From an uncultured bacterium (GTDB lineage: Bacteria > Bacillota > Clostridia > Lachnospirales > Lachnospiraceae), in contig CAMWUN010000001.1 in assembly GCA_947177425.1 (NCBI GenBank), positions 1 through 64,000 on the forward strand: 64,000 nucleotides of DNA, given 5' to 3'. The notes below the pieces were generated by a model. It did no database searches. It saw only the letters and a program-made list of their open reading frames with translations, and had not been told where the DNA came from. Below, in pieces: positions 17,091 through 25,336 of this stretch. Numbering within the stretch: the first letter of the stretch is position 1; each line of letters opens with the position of its first letter. Made by a program: the position numbers and the translations under genes.

Positions 17091-17500
17091 TTCCCTTTAA
17101 CCTCTTTCAGATATTCCTCATAGCTTCGGATATACTCTGCCCCATCATAATGGGTACTGGCCAGCACCAGAAGAATAGAATCCTCCGAAAAATCATACAT
17201 ATCCTTCCAAATCATTCTTGGAATATACACCCCCGTCATGGGGCGGCTTAATTCCACCACGATTTCTTCTTCCCCGTCGGTAATCCGCACCTTGCTGCTT
17301 CCGGCTACATTAATCAGCACAAACTCAGACTGACGGTTGGCGTGCTGTCCTCTGACCACCGTGTCATCCGAATCATAAATATAGAACACCCGTTTAATTT
17401 CAAAAGGAATGGCCTGTCCGCCTTCAATGACGACCAGCTTCCCCCGTTCGTCCCCCAAATCGCCGAAATGGATGATTGGACATTTTTCTCTTAAATTCAT
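17087..17500 (-). CDS. fdtA: dTDP-4-oxo-6-deoxyglucose 3,4-ketoisomerase (FdtA/WxcM C-terminal cupin)
   Basis: Moves the keto group of dTDP-4-oxo-6-deoxy-D-glucose from C4 to C3, giving the precursor of dTDP-3-amino sugars. The 137-aa cupin has the family signature DERGKLVVIEG near residue 20, VFYIYD, and the active-site histidine in RGQHANRQSEFVLI, followed by GVYIPRMIWKDM. The ATG at 17500 is preferred to a GTG at 17506 because GGGAG lies five bases before it. It is followed by a GT gene and preceded at 16 bp by its partner aminotransferase. FdtA gives Fuc3N and QdtA gives Qui3N; the stereochemistry cannot be settled by eye. Confidence 0.86.
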   Translation of the reverse strand: MNLREKCPIIHFGDLGDERGKLVVIEGGQAIPFEIKRVFYIYDSDDTVVRGQHANRQSEFVLINVAGSSKVRITDGEEEIVVELSRPMTGVYIPRMIWKDMYDFSEDSILLVLASTHYDGAEYIRSYEEYLKEVKGK

Positions 17501-17515
17501 GTACACTCCCTCAAT

Positions 17516-18610
17516 CTATTTAAATTGGTTTAAAGCCTCTATCACATAATCCTGCTCTTCCCGGGTCATACCATTATACATGGGAATCGAAAGTACTGTT
17601 TGGGCATAGTGCTCTGTCTTTGGCAGAAATCCCCCGCCATGCCCAAGGTACCGGTATGCCTCGGCCAGATGGGGAGGGATGGGATAATGGATAATCGTCC
17701 CAATTTCCTTCTCATTTAAATATGCGATCAGGCGCTCTCTTTCTTCACACCGGATTACGTACTGATGCCATACGCAGGTTGACCTTTCAGGCACCCCGGG
17801 CAGTATGAACATGGGATTACGGATTTCTCTGGTATACCTGTCCGCAATCTCTGCCTTTTCTTTTGTCAGTTCATCTAAATGCTTAAGCCTGACCCGGAGC
17901 ATCCCTGCCTGTAATTCATCCAGCCGTGAATTGGCCCCCACTACCTTATTATAATACCTCTTTTCACTGCCATAATTGCGGAACATCTTAAATTCGTCTG
18001 CAAGATGTTTTTCCTTTACCACTACAGCCCCGGCATCCCCGAAAGCCCCCAGATTTTTAGACGGATAGAAAGAAAAACAGCCCACATCCCCAAAGGTCCC
18101 TGTCATCTGCCCGTCATAGCAGGCTCCATGGGACTGTGCACAGTCCTCCACCAGCTTCAGCCGATACTTACTGCAAAGGGCAGCAATTTTGTCCATGGGC
18201 GTTGCAACTCCATATAAATGCGTTACCAGCACAGCTTTCGTCTTTTCTGTTATTTTCCCTTCTATCTGTTCAGCATCAATGCCATAATACTGGTCAGGTT
18301 CTACAAAAACAGGCGTGGCCCCATTGATTGTGATACCCATAACGCTTGCAATATACGTATTCCCCTGGACGATGACCTCGTCCCCCTTACCGATTCCAAG
18401 AAGGCGGAACGCAATCCATAAGGCATCCAGTCCACTGGCAAGCCCCACACAGTAATTTCCCCCTGTGTAAGAGGCAAATTCTTCTTCGAAACTGCTGACC
18501 TCCCTGCCCAGCACATACCAGCCGGAGCGAAGCACTTCCAGCGCTTTTTGTTCAAATTCTTCCTGATATTTAAAAAAACCGCGGTCCATCCGGTTCGGCA
18601 TTATTTTCAT
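17516..18610 (-). CDS. fdtB: PLP-dependent nucleotide-sugar 3-aminotransferase (DegT/DnrJ family, FdtB-like)
   Basis: Transfers an amino group to the 3-keto sugar made by the adjacent FdtA-type isomerase, giving dTDP-3-amino-3,6-dideoxyhexose. The 364-aa protein has the family fold: SGWYVLG, GLASGLDALWIAF, and EDCAQSHGA (the PLP-contacting aspartate). The Schiff-base lysine is in SFYPSKNLGAFGDAG, and NSRLDELQAG is present. AGGAG is nine bases before the ATG. Gene order is acetyltransferase, aminotransferase, isomerase in transcription direction. The substrate assignment follows from the neighbour; the family alone would not give it. Confidence 0.88.
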   Translation of the reverse strand: MKIMPNRMDRGFFKYQEEFEQKALEVLRSGWYVLGREVSSFEEEFASYTGGNYCVGLASGLDALWIAFRLLGIGKGDEVIVQGNTYIASVMGITINGATPVFVEPDQYYGIDAEQIEGKITEKTKAVLVTHLYGVATPMDKIAALCSKYRLKLVEDCAQSHGACYDGQMTGTFGDVGCFSFYPSKNLGAFGDAGAVVVKEKHLADEFKMFRNYGSEKRYYNKVVGANSRLDELQAGMLRVRLKHLDELTKEKAEIADRYTREIRNPMFILPGVPERSTCVWHQYVIRCEERERLIAYLNEKEIGTIIHYPIPPHLAEAYRYLGHGGGFLPKTEHYAQTVLSIPMYNGMTREEQDYVIEALNQFK

Positions 18611-18654
18611 AATAATTTTCTCCTATTATCAAACGTGCTGTATCTCTCATCCTG

Positions 18655-19242
18655 CTATAGTCTGTTAATCACAAACCTGTCATCACACTTCCCGATTGGT
18701 CTTGCAGGAATCCCCCCCACAATCGTATGGTCTTCAATATCATGGGTAACTACTGCATTGGCTCCCACGATAACAGTATTCCCGATTTTCACCTTACCGA
18801 TTATTTTCGCCCCTGTACAAAGAAGCACCTGATCCCCGATTACCGCCACTTCATCCCTGGATTTCATAATATTATTTCCAATAGTGACTCCCTGCATAAT
18901 TTCACAGTTATTTCCAATTACCGCATTTATGTGGACTACAATGCCCCCTTTATGAGGCAGTCTCAGCCCATAGCCAATCTCTGTACGCTGGCTCATTTCA
19001 ATACCGCATCTTTCCTGCAGATGCCGGAAGCGGATATAGCAAAAAGAATGGAGCAGGAACTGTATGGCATTTCTCTTTTCAAGGCCGGCAAAATAATGGC
19101 AGATCCGGTAATTAACCAGCAGCCCTGCCGTAGTATTTCTGGCGCAAAACGCCTTTATCATATCTTTCATGGAACAGGACTCCAGATTCCGGTAAAGGTC
19201 TTTCTTCATATATTCTTTTGTCGTTTTCCATGTCATCTGCAT
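18655..19242 (-). CDS. Hexapeptide-repeat acetyltransferase (serine acetyltransferase-like)
   Basis: A left-handed beta-helix acetyl-CoA transferase of 195 aa. A helical N-terminal third (residues 1-75) precedes hexapeptide repeats. IGYGLRLPHKGGIVVHINAVIG contains the substrate-binding HKGG/H pair of the CysE type, and VIVGANAVVTHDI with GGIPARPIG closes the helix. Although it looks like serine O-acetyltransferase, its position immediately before fdtB/fdtA suggests acetylation of the 3-amino sugar or another glycan sugar. Known FdtC/QdtC enzymes have a different helix layout, so this role is inference. GGGAG lies seven bases before the ATG at 19242. Confidence 0.82.
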   Translation of the reverse strand: MQMTWKTTKEYMKKDLYRNLESCSMKDMIKAFCARNTTAGLLVNYRICHYFAGLEKRNAIQFLLHSFCYIRFRHLQERCGIEMSQRTEIGYGLRLPHKGGIVVHINAVIGNNCEIMQGVTIGNNIMKSRDEVAVIGDQVLLCTGAKIIGKVKIGNTVIVGANAVVTHDIEDHTIVGGIPARPIGKCDDRFVINRL

Positions 19243-19245
19243 CTG

Positions 19246-19965
19246 TCATCTCCCAAGCCTTAAGGCTATCCAGCTCTTAAACACTTTCAGCCAGTATTCT
19301 TTCTTACCGATTAACTGATATTCCTTCTTAAGCCGCAAAGTATCCATGTACGCTTTTACAGAGCCGGACGCGCCGTCAAGAGAAAAATTCGATATGATAT
19401 AATAAACTTCTATAAACCGGACCTCATTCTGTCTTTTTATCCGAAGCATAAATTCATAATCTGCTGAATACGCATACTTTAATGAATACCGTCCAAATTT
19501 CTCATACACCTTTCTGGACACAAAGCAGGTAGGATGGGTAATCATATCTTCATCCAGGAAATCATGATTTTTAATGTAAACCATAACCTCCCTTCCATTT
19601 AAAACCTTTCTAAGCATCCCGTAAATAATACAATAATCATCCCTAAGGTAAGCTTTCTCTATCTGTTCAAGGGCATCCTGCTCATAATAATCATCACTAT
19701 TTACAATTCCTATCAAATCTCCCGATGCCATTTCTATTCCCTTATTCATGGCATCATAAATTCCACCGTCTGCTTCAGAAATCCATTTCATTTTTCCTTC
19801 AAACAGCGGCTCATACCGACGGACAATCTCCACAGTTCTGTCTTTGGACGCTCCATCTATGATAATGTACTCAAAGTCCTTAAACGTTTGATTCAACACG
19901 CTTTTCATGGTTCTTTCAATTGTCTTTTCACTGTTAAAGCATACTGTTATTATAGAAAAAAGCAT
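19246..19965 (-). CDS. Glycosyltransferase family 2 (WcaA-like)
   Basis: A compact inverting GT-A enzyme of 239 aa: LFSIITVCFNSEKTIERTM, then YIIIDGASKDRTVEIV, then DAMNKGIEMASGDLIGIVNSDD with the DD metal site. The family member closest by motif is the colanic-acid-type WcaA/WcaE group. The ATG at 19965 has GGGAG five bases before it. Three bases separate its stop from the next gene. Sugar specificity is unknown. Confidence 0.9.
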   Translation of the reverse strand: MLFSIITVCFNSEKTIERTMKSVLNQTFKDFEYIIIDGASKDRTVEIVRRYEPLFEGKMKWISEADGGIYDAMNKGIEMASGDLIGIVNSDDYYEQDALEQIEKAYLRDDYCIIYGMLRKVLNGREVMVYIKNHDFLDEDMITHPTCFVSRKVYEKFGRYSLKYAYSADYEFMLRIKRQNEVRFIEVYYIISNFSLDGASGSVKAYMDTLRLKKEYQLIGKKEYWLKVFKSWIALRLGR

Positions 19966-19998
19966 ACCTGCTCCCTCACCCATGCCTGTGGGCCGTCA

Positions 19999-20718
19999 TC
20001 ATTTTACCCTGTATAAGTTCATTTTTGAAAAGATATCCCTGATTTTGCATTTCCATTCTGTGTATCCATATACACTGCCCCCTGACCCGGATATCCCTTC
20101 AATTCTGGGATAACGCGGGAAATTTGTTATTTTAATCTTATTATTCCATATAGCCTGGGTATATACACATTCCAAAAAAATTCCCTGTTCATCCATTACC
20201 TGTTCATATATATCCATAAATATTTTTTTAAATTGTACGCAGGACATGCCATAAATCCTGGTATCATAAATGTCTCTTCTGGTCCGGTTAGGAATATTAA
20301 AATAGGTTTTTTCCGGGCTTAGATGTTCTGCAATCTCCGCAATATTATCTACTTTTAGTCTCCCCGTCATCTTAACGAAATATGGTTCCGACGAAATAAG
20401 CCTGCTGTGGGAAAAAACATACTCCATGATTTCTCCCTCCCCATAACCTTTGCCATGGATACATGCTTTTTCAAAATCCCCCTGGAAAGATAATAACTCT
20501 AACTCTATATCTTTTTCTGAGGCCATTTGCTTCAAATAAGAAATTTTTTCTGTGCCGCTGCCGCTGTTCTCACAAAAGATCACTTTTGAAAAAGCCCTGC
20601 TCCCAATCAGAAAACGAAGTCCCTCTTCATACTGCCTGAATCTCTCATTTTCGTCGCGAAGCGCCAACTGCTTCATTTGCCGGGGCGGCCTAATCGTCCC
20701 CGTTATAATTGCAAGCAT
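19999..20718 (-). CDS. Unrecognised protein, possible glycosyltransferase
   Basis: A soluble 239-aa protein I cannot assign. It has a strand-loop start MLAIITGTIRPPRQM, then FSKVIFCENSGSG, GKGYGEGEIMEYVF and YFVKMTGRLKVDNI. The KMTGR segment recalls a motif in WavE-like and other polysaccharide GT-A proteins, so a transferase role is plausible but unproven. The ATG at 20718 has GGGAG seven bases upstream and overlaps the end of the polymerase-like gene by 29 bp. Its neighbours are all glycan-assembly genes. Confidence 0.65.
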   Translation of the reverse strand: MLAIITGTIRPPRQMKQLALRDENERFRQYEEGLRFLIGSRAFSKVIFCENSGSGTEKISYLKQMASEKDIELELLSFQGDFEKACIHGKGYGEGEIMEYVFSHSRLISSEPYFVKMTGRLKVDNIAEIAEHLSPEKTYFNIPNRTRRDIYDTRIYGMSCVQFKKIFMDIYEQVMDEQGIFLECVYTQAIWNNKIKITNFPRYPRIEGISGSGGSVYGYTEWKCKIRDIFSKMNLYRVK

Positions 20719-21856
20719 ACGCTCTCTCCCTTTCCGCCTTTTCTTCATCTACCTGCACCGAAGATATTACCATGCCCGAAAACAAAAGCGGGAACCAACT
20801 CATCTGGGTGGATTCCATGCTGTTAACTGTAACGCCGCTCCCTAAAAGAAGCACGGCCATAATCACCGCAAGATAAAAGGTCTTCCTGTCGTCTACTTTC
20901 ATCACATAATACATAATACTGATAATCAGCATAAACGCCAGCGCTAGTCCAATATACCCCAGCGAATAAAATATTTTAATATACAGACTCTGAATACCGA
21001 TTTCAGCCCCCATGCCGGTTCCAAATAAATGTGCCCATGACCCTTCACTCCTGCAGATATCCAGAATCATTTTCCAGTCTGCATACCGGACATACATATT
21101 ACCGTTATTAAGAAATCTTCCATGAAAGAGACTGACTATCAGTTCCGGGTTCTCAAATCCCAGAACAGGCATATAAATAACCGCTACGACTGCCAGCAGT
21201 CCCAGAATAATAACTGTCAAAAGGATGCCGGAAAGTTTTTTATGGTTTACCACCAGTTCCATCAGGTAAATGGCCATAATTGCATACACTGCAATCATCA
21301 GTATCATTTGTATTCCCGCATCCGAACAGAACACCATATAAGGGCAGACTGCAAAAACCGTGAAAAGCTTAAAAACCGTGTTTTTCCCAAACATGGCTAT
21401 AAACACCATGGCAAGAATCATGGCAAAGGCCATATCCGTATCGTAATAATATAAATCCCCTCCCGCATCCCGGACCTGAAAGACTGCTGTTCCAAAACGA
21501 TGAATGCGCACCAGAAGATTTAAATATATGACCAGATAAGCTGCCAGCGTAATCACGCCATAACATTCCTTAATCCGGTCATAATACACCCTTCCGACAA
21601 AATAAATGAGAAACGACGAGATAACTTTAAAATAAATCTGATATCCGTTTCCTGACCGTAAAAATGTAATTGTCAGAAGAAGCCCCAATAAAATTACAAT
21701 CCCATCTGTCAGCATAAACCGCTTCCGGATATCGGGACGCACCAGCGCGACCTGATAAATCAGCAAAAGAACAACCAGAATTACCATCATATAATCTAAT
21801 GTGTGATGCTGATACAGCATATCCACTAACTGCTTTGCAAACAGAAAGAATGTCAT
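20690..21856 (-). CDS. O-antigen polymerase/ligase-like membrane protein (Wzy-like)
   Basis: A 388-aa protein with about ten to eleven transmembrane helices and a larger periplasm-side loop around residues 230-290 (FHGRFLNNGNMYVRYADWKMIL, shortened here by function). It has the FGTGMGAEIG and SLGYIGLAL pattern near the end, as in Wzy and WaaL proteins. It would polymerise or ligate repeat units on the outer face. AAGGAG precedes the ATG. It directly follows the WecG-GT4 fusion gene by 17 bp, so it may act on that repeat unit. It is the third Wzy-like gene of the window. Confidence 0.8.
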   Translation of the reverse strand: MTFFLFAKQLVDMLYQHHTLDYMMVILVVLLLIYQVALVRPDIRKRFMLTDGIVILLGLLLTITFLRSGNGYQIYFKVISSFLIYFVGRVYYDRIKECYGVITLAAYLVIYLNLLVRIHRFGTAVFQVRDAGGDLYYYDTDMAFAMILAMVFIAMFGKNTVFKLFTVFAVCPYMVFCSDAGIQMILMIAVYAIMAIYLMELVVNHKKLSGILLTVIILGLLAVVAVIYMPVLGFENPELIVSLFHGRFLNNGNMYVRYADWKMILDICRSEGSWAHLFGTGMGAEIGIQSLYIKIFYSLGYIGLALAFMLIISIMYYVMKVDDRKTFYLAVIMAVLLLGSGVTVNSMESTQMSWFPLLFSGMVISSVQVDEEKAERERAYACNYNGDD

Positions 21857-21872
21857 ATAAACTCCTTATTTT

Positions 21873-23876
21873 CTAGCAGGACAGTATTTCATCCCGATAT
21901 TTTTTAATCGATACGTCCTTAGTCAGATGGTTGATCAGATAGTCCCTGCCTTTTGCTCCCAACTCCTCCAGTTCCGAAGTTCCCCGCATATTAATGAATC
22001 TCTCTATCAGTTGGCCAATTGCCTTATAATCCCCTGGATCAACGCTGATTCCGCATCCTGCTTCCTCCACTATAAGCCGGGCTTCCGCCCCCTCTTCCAG
22101 AATCCCCAAAACCGGTTTTCCTGCCGCCATCACGCCATATAGTTTGCTGGGCACAGATACCCCCTTAATTCCTTTGGCGTTTACCACAAAATGTACATCT
22201 CCGGCATTCAGGCTGTAAATCAGTTTATTCTTATCTTGATAAGGAATGAGGGCGACATTGGAAAGCTGTTTCTTTTTGCAGTAATCTTTTAGTTCATCCA
22301 GCACAGAGCCTTCCCCTATGAATGTAAAAACCACATCCGTATAATTCTGAAACCTTTCAATTACCTTCACAATATTCAGTAAATCGTAATACAATCCGAT
22401 ATTTCCTGAATACATAATGACAAATTTATTTTCTAACTGATATTTTCTCTTAAACAGCACAACCTTTTCATCATCTTTGGGAAGGGGGAAAATTTCTTTT
22501 TCATTAATCCAGTTATTTATATAGGCATAAGCCGGAAGCGGGTCGAATCGCTGCTGCAAAGTTCCAATCATATCCCGTCCTACCACAATAACCTTCTTTG
22601 CCTGTCTGCAGCTATACTTGTCCAGCCCCATCATGATGCCAAGAACCAGTTTGTTCCGGGAGAAATCCACCGCCTGTACCTGTTCCGGATTAAAGTCCTG
22701 TATATTATATATTAATTTTGCTTTTTTAACCCATTTACCAATAACGCCAAGCATACCGCCTAATATAGGCGGCTGTGAGATTGTAAACACATAGTCCTGG
22801 CGTTCCACCCTGAAAGTAGCAAAAACTGCCGAAATAAAATAGGACAGGATATTATATATACGGCTCGGTGTGAAGTTCTTTCTGAATTCCGGCACACGGA
22901 TACGCAATACATTCACACCGTTTATATTTTCAAAATAATATTTATGTTTCCGGTAATAGCGGGATATTTTCCCGGTGTAGGAGGGAACTGTACAGATAAC
23001 AGTGGTATGGAAGGTATCGTTTAATCCTTCTGCCAGTTCTGTCAGAATCTGTCCTGTGGAGGCCACATCCGGATAATAGTAATGGGCATAAATAAGCAGA
23101 TTTTTTTTGTCCGAATCCACATATTTTTTCCATGTAAAAGCATCCTTTACAGAAAGCAGCAAAAATTTCCCGTTTGTCCCTACATAACGCTTCCAAAGTC
23201 TCTGCGGATCCTGTATCAGGCGGTACAGCCACTCCAGATAGTGCCTGCGCATCCACCCCGGCGCACGCTTCACTGTCCCTGCATGAAAATCAAATCCGGC
23301 GCCGACCCCCAGCATCAGGGCATTTATACTGTGGCGGTGGTCATACATCCATTTTTCCTGTTTCGGCGCCCCCAGCCCTACCCATACAATATCCGCACCG
23401 GATTCATTTATCCGCCGGACCGCCGCATCATCTTCCTCTTTTGTAAGAGGACGGAAGGGCGGCGCCTCCATACCGGATATTTTCAATCCCGGATATCTGG
23501 TCCGGAGATTCTTCCCCAACGCGTCAATAGTCTGCTGTGTGCTTCCATAAAAAAAATGGGAAATGCCTGTATTTTCTGTAGCCCGGAAGATTCCCGGCAT
23601 CAAATCCGGCCCTGGAACCTGCTCCGCCTCCCTGAACCCCCGCAGCCGCTGAATCAGTGCAAGGGGGCTTCCGTCCGGAAGCGCAAGAAAAGCGGTATTT
23701 TGCACTTTTCTGTATCCCTCATCCTTTTCCGCCATTACTGTAGTGTGGACATTGGACAGGCAGATAAATTCTCCCCGCAATTCCTCTATATGGGCTATTA
23801 TCAAATTAACTGTATCCTGCATATTGGTAACTGCAACATTAACACCAAGTATACGGGTGGTAAAGGGCTTTTTCAT
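21873..23876 (-). CDS. Bifunctional fusion: WecG/TagA (GT26) N-acetylmannosamine(uronate) transferase plus GT4 glycosyltransferase
   Basis: One 667-aa protein carrying two transferases. Residues 1-250 are a GT26 domain: LSNVHTTVMAEKDEGYRKVQN, the catalytic aspartate in LPDGSPL (D68), GLGAPKQEKW (167-176), and the arginine-rich membrane-contact end APGWMRRHYLEWLYRL. Residues from about 258 are a complete GT4: LIYAHYYYPDVASTGQ, QDFNPEQVQAVDF, MYSGNIGLYYDL, SVPSKLYGVMAAGKPVL. Both domains carry their key motifs, with a short linker between them and no internal start needed. GT26 enzymes use UDP-ManNAc or UDP-ManNAcA, which wecB/wecC here supply; the GT4 half resembles WbuB-like fucosamine transferases. 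I infer two consecutive steps of one repeat unit. Confidence 0.92.
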   Translation of the reverse strand: MKKPFTTRILGVNVAVTNMQDTVNLIIAHIEELRGEFICLSNVHTTVMAEKDEGYRKVQNTAFLALPDGSPLALIQRLRGFREAEQVPGPDLMPGIFRATENTGISHFFYGSTQQTIDALGKNLRTRYPGLKISGMEAPPFRPLTKEEDDAAVRRINESGADIVWVGLGAPKQEKWMYDHRHSINALMLGVGAGFDFHAGTVKRAPGWMRRHYLEWLYRLIQDPQRLWKRYVGTNGKFLLLSVKDAFTWKKYVDSDKKNLLIYAHYYYPDVASTGQILTELAEGLNDTFHTTVICTVPSYTGKISRYYRKHKYYFENINGVNVLRIRVPEFRKNFTPSRIYNILSYFISAVFATFRVERQDYVFTISQPPILGGMLGVIGKWVKKAKLIYNIQDFNPEQVQAVDFSRNKLVLGIMMGLDKYSCRQAKKVIVVGRDMIGTLQQRFDPLPAYAYINNWINEKEIFPLPKDDEKVVLFKRKYQLENKFVIMYSGNIGLYYDLLNIVKVIERFQNYTDVVFTFIGEGSVLDELKDYCKKKQLSNVALIPYQDKNKLIYSLNAGDVHFVVNAKGIKGVSVPSKLYGVMAAGKPVLGILEEGAEARLIVEEAGCGISVDPGDYKAIGQLIERFINMRGTSELEELGAKGRDYLINHLTKDVSIKKYRDEILSC

Positions 23877-23880
23877 CCAT

Positions 23881-24432
23881 CTATATCCTTTTAATTATTT
23901 TGGCCGGGTTGCCTGCTATCACACAGTCTGATTCAAATTTACCGCTGACTACCGCCCCGGCTCCCACTACGCAATTATCTCCAATTTCGCTTCCTTTCAA
24001 TATTAACACATTGCATCCTATAAAGCAATTTTTACCAATCCTTACTGGCGCAGTTCCAATCTTGTCCTTATCGTCGATGAGACGTGCCTGCGCATCTACC
24101 GGATGGAAGTCATTGTCAAGAATTTTCACGTTACCGCCAATATTGGTGTAATCTCCAATGGAAATCTTACTGCGGGCATAGATAGTTGCCCCGGAAATCC
24201 CCACATTATCTCCAATTTCTATGGAAGCCCCCGGAATTCTGGTCAGTATAATCGATCTCGAATACAGCCCTACCAGATTTGACAGGAAAGAACTTTTAAT
24301 GATACAGTTATCCCCTATACTGACAGATGCCCCCTTTTTATTATAAATAAGCGGCACGCCTTTAAGCCGGATTTTTTTTCCATACTGTACATGCATAATT
24401 TTTAATAAAATTTTGTAAAGAAAACTAATCAT
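23881..24432 (-). CDS. Hexapeptide-repeat sugar O-acetyltransferase (maltose/galactoside acetyltransferase-like)
   Basis: A left-handed beta-helix acetyltransferase of 183 aa. Repeats run almost throughout (VSIGDNCIIK, IEIGDNVGIS, ISIGDYTNIG), followed by the LacA/Maa-type LDNDFHPVD with the catalytic histidine and GNPAKIIKRI at the end. It probably acetylates a glycan sugar. Its start lies inside the stop region of the preceding GT gene, with GAGAAGG close upstream, and five bases separate it from the fusion gene. A role in adding the N-acetyl of an amino sugar is also possible. Confidence 0.85.
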   Translation of the reverse strand: MISFLYKILLKIMHVQYGKKIRLKGVPLIYNKKGASVSIGDNCIIKSSFLSNLVGLYSRSIILTRIPGASIEIGDNVGISGATIYARSKISIGDYTNIGGNVKILDNDFHPVDAQARLIDDKDKIGTAPVRIGKNCFIGCNVLILKGSEIGDNCVVGAGAVVSGKFESDCVIAGNPAKIIKRI

Positions 24433-25336
24433 CTGCCTTCTCCTTTGCCAGCCGCCTGTATACTTCCGGATATATTTCCATCAACCGGCCCCATATCATG
24501 TCATTATTCCCTCTTTGCCCTGTGTTGCTCTTCCACAGCCCGGATTTTTTTGTTGACAGGATATTAAAATAAATCAATGGCGTCTCACTGCAGTTTACCG
24601 TCTTTCTTCTGTTTAGAATTTCCATGCATTTTAACCACAAATCGTCCGTTCCCAGCGCATACTCCATAATCTTCTGCTTTGAAAACGCTTCCGCCGGAAG
24701 ACATCCCGGCGGATACAGCACACCGTTACATCCCACCGCAAGAGTGCTGTAGGATGGAGATGTTTTTGCATCATCACTCCAGTCATCATAAGGGATAAAG
24801 CCGCCCTGCCTGTCAAACCCAATCTGATGGCTCCAATTACAGACAATGGCGTCAGGATTTTTTCTATGTCCTTCCCACAGTTTCTCCACATGGTTTTCAG
24901 GGTAAAAGATATCATCATCCGCCGTAATAATATTATAATCCGGGTACGCCGCCATCACATCATAGTACTTCTTGTGTGACTTTAAGTCCCCGCAAAACCT
25001 GATTTCCAGCCCACGCTTTTTCAACCGTTCAAGTTTTTTGGGTATTCTCCTGTCTGCAAACTGCTCCTTTGCCAGCCACAAAATCACCTTATACGGCTTC
25101 ATTGTCTGCTGCAGCAACGAACTGACAGTTATCCATACACTGTTTATCCGTGCAGGATACGTGGTCAGAGAAATAATTACCCTGCTTTCTTTATCCGTAC
25201 CGCACCCTGTTTTCCAGCGCTGGCAAATGGGAAAACATACATTTACCAATACTTTATTTACTTTATACAATAACTTCCAGTAAAATTTATTTGCTTTTTT
25301 TAGTTTTCTTACTGATTCATAAAAAAAGGTTATCAT
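24425..25336 (-). CDS. Putative GT-A glycosyltransferase
   Basis: A 303-aa transferase-like protein with an N-terminal amphipathic/hydrophobic stretch (residues 1-40). A GT-A core follows: RVIISLTTYPARINSVW, VILWLAKEQFADRRIP, and a DDD metal site in YNIITADDDIFYPEN. GFIPYDDWSDDAKTS, TLAVGCNGVLYPPGCLP and GTDDLWLKCMEI follow. This layout matches proteins annotated as glycosyltransferases next to GT4 genes in Firmicute capsule loci. The ATG at 25336 overlaps the GT4 stop by ATGA. Sugar donor not visible. Confidence 0.78.
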   Translation of the reverse strand: MITFFYESVRKLKKANKFYWKLLYKVNKVLVNVCFPICQRWKTGCGTDKESRVIISLTTYPARINSVWITVSSLLQQTMKPYKVILWLAKEQFADRRIPKKLERLKKRGLEIRFCGDLKSHKKYYDVMAAYPDYNIITADDDIFYPENHVEKLWEGHRKNPDAIVCNWSHQIGFDRQGGFIPYDDWSDDAKTSPSYSTLAVGCNGVLYPPGCLPAEAFSKQKIMEYALGTDDLWLKCMEILNRRKTVNCSETPLIYFNILSTKKSGLWKSNTGQRGNNDMIWGRLMEIYPEVYRRLAKEKADD

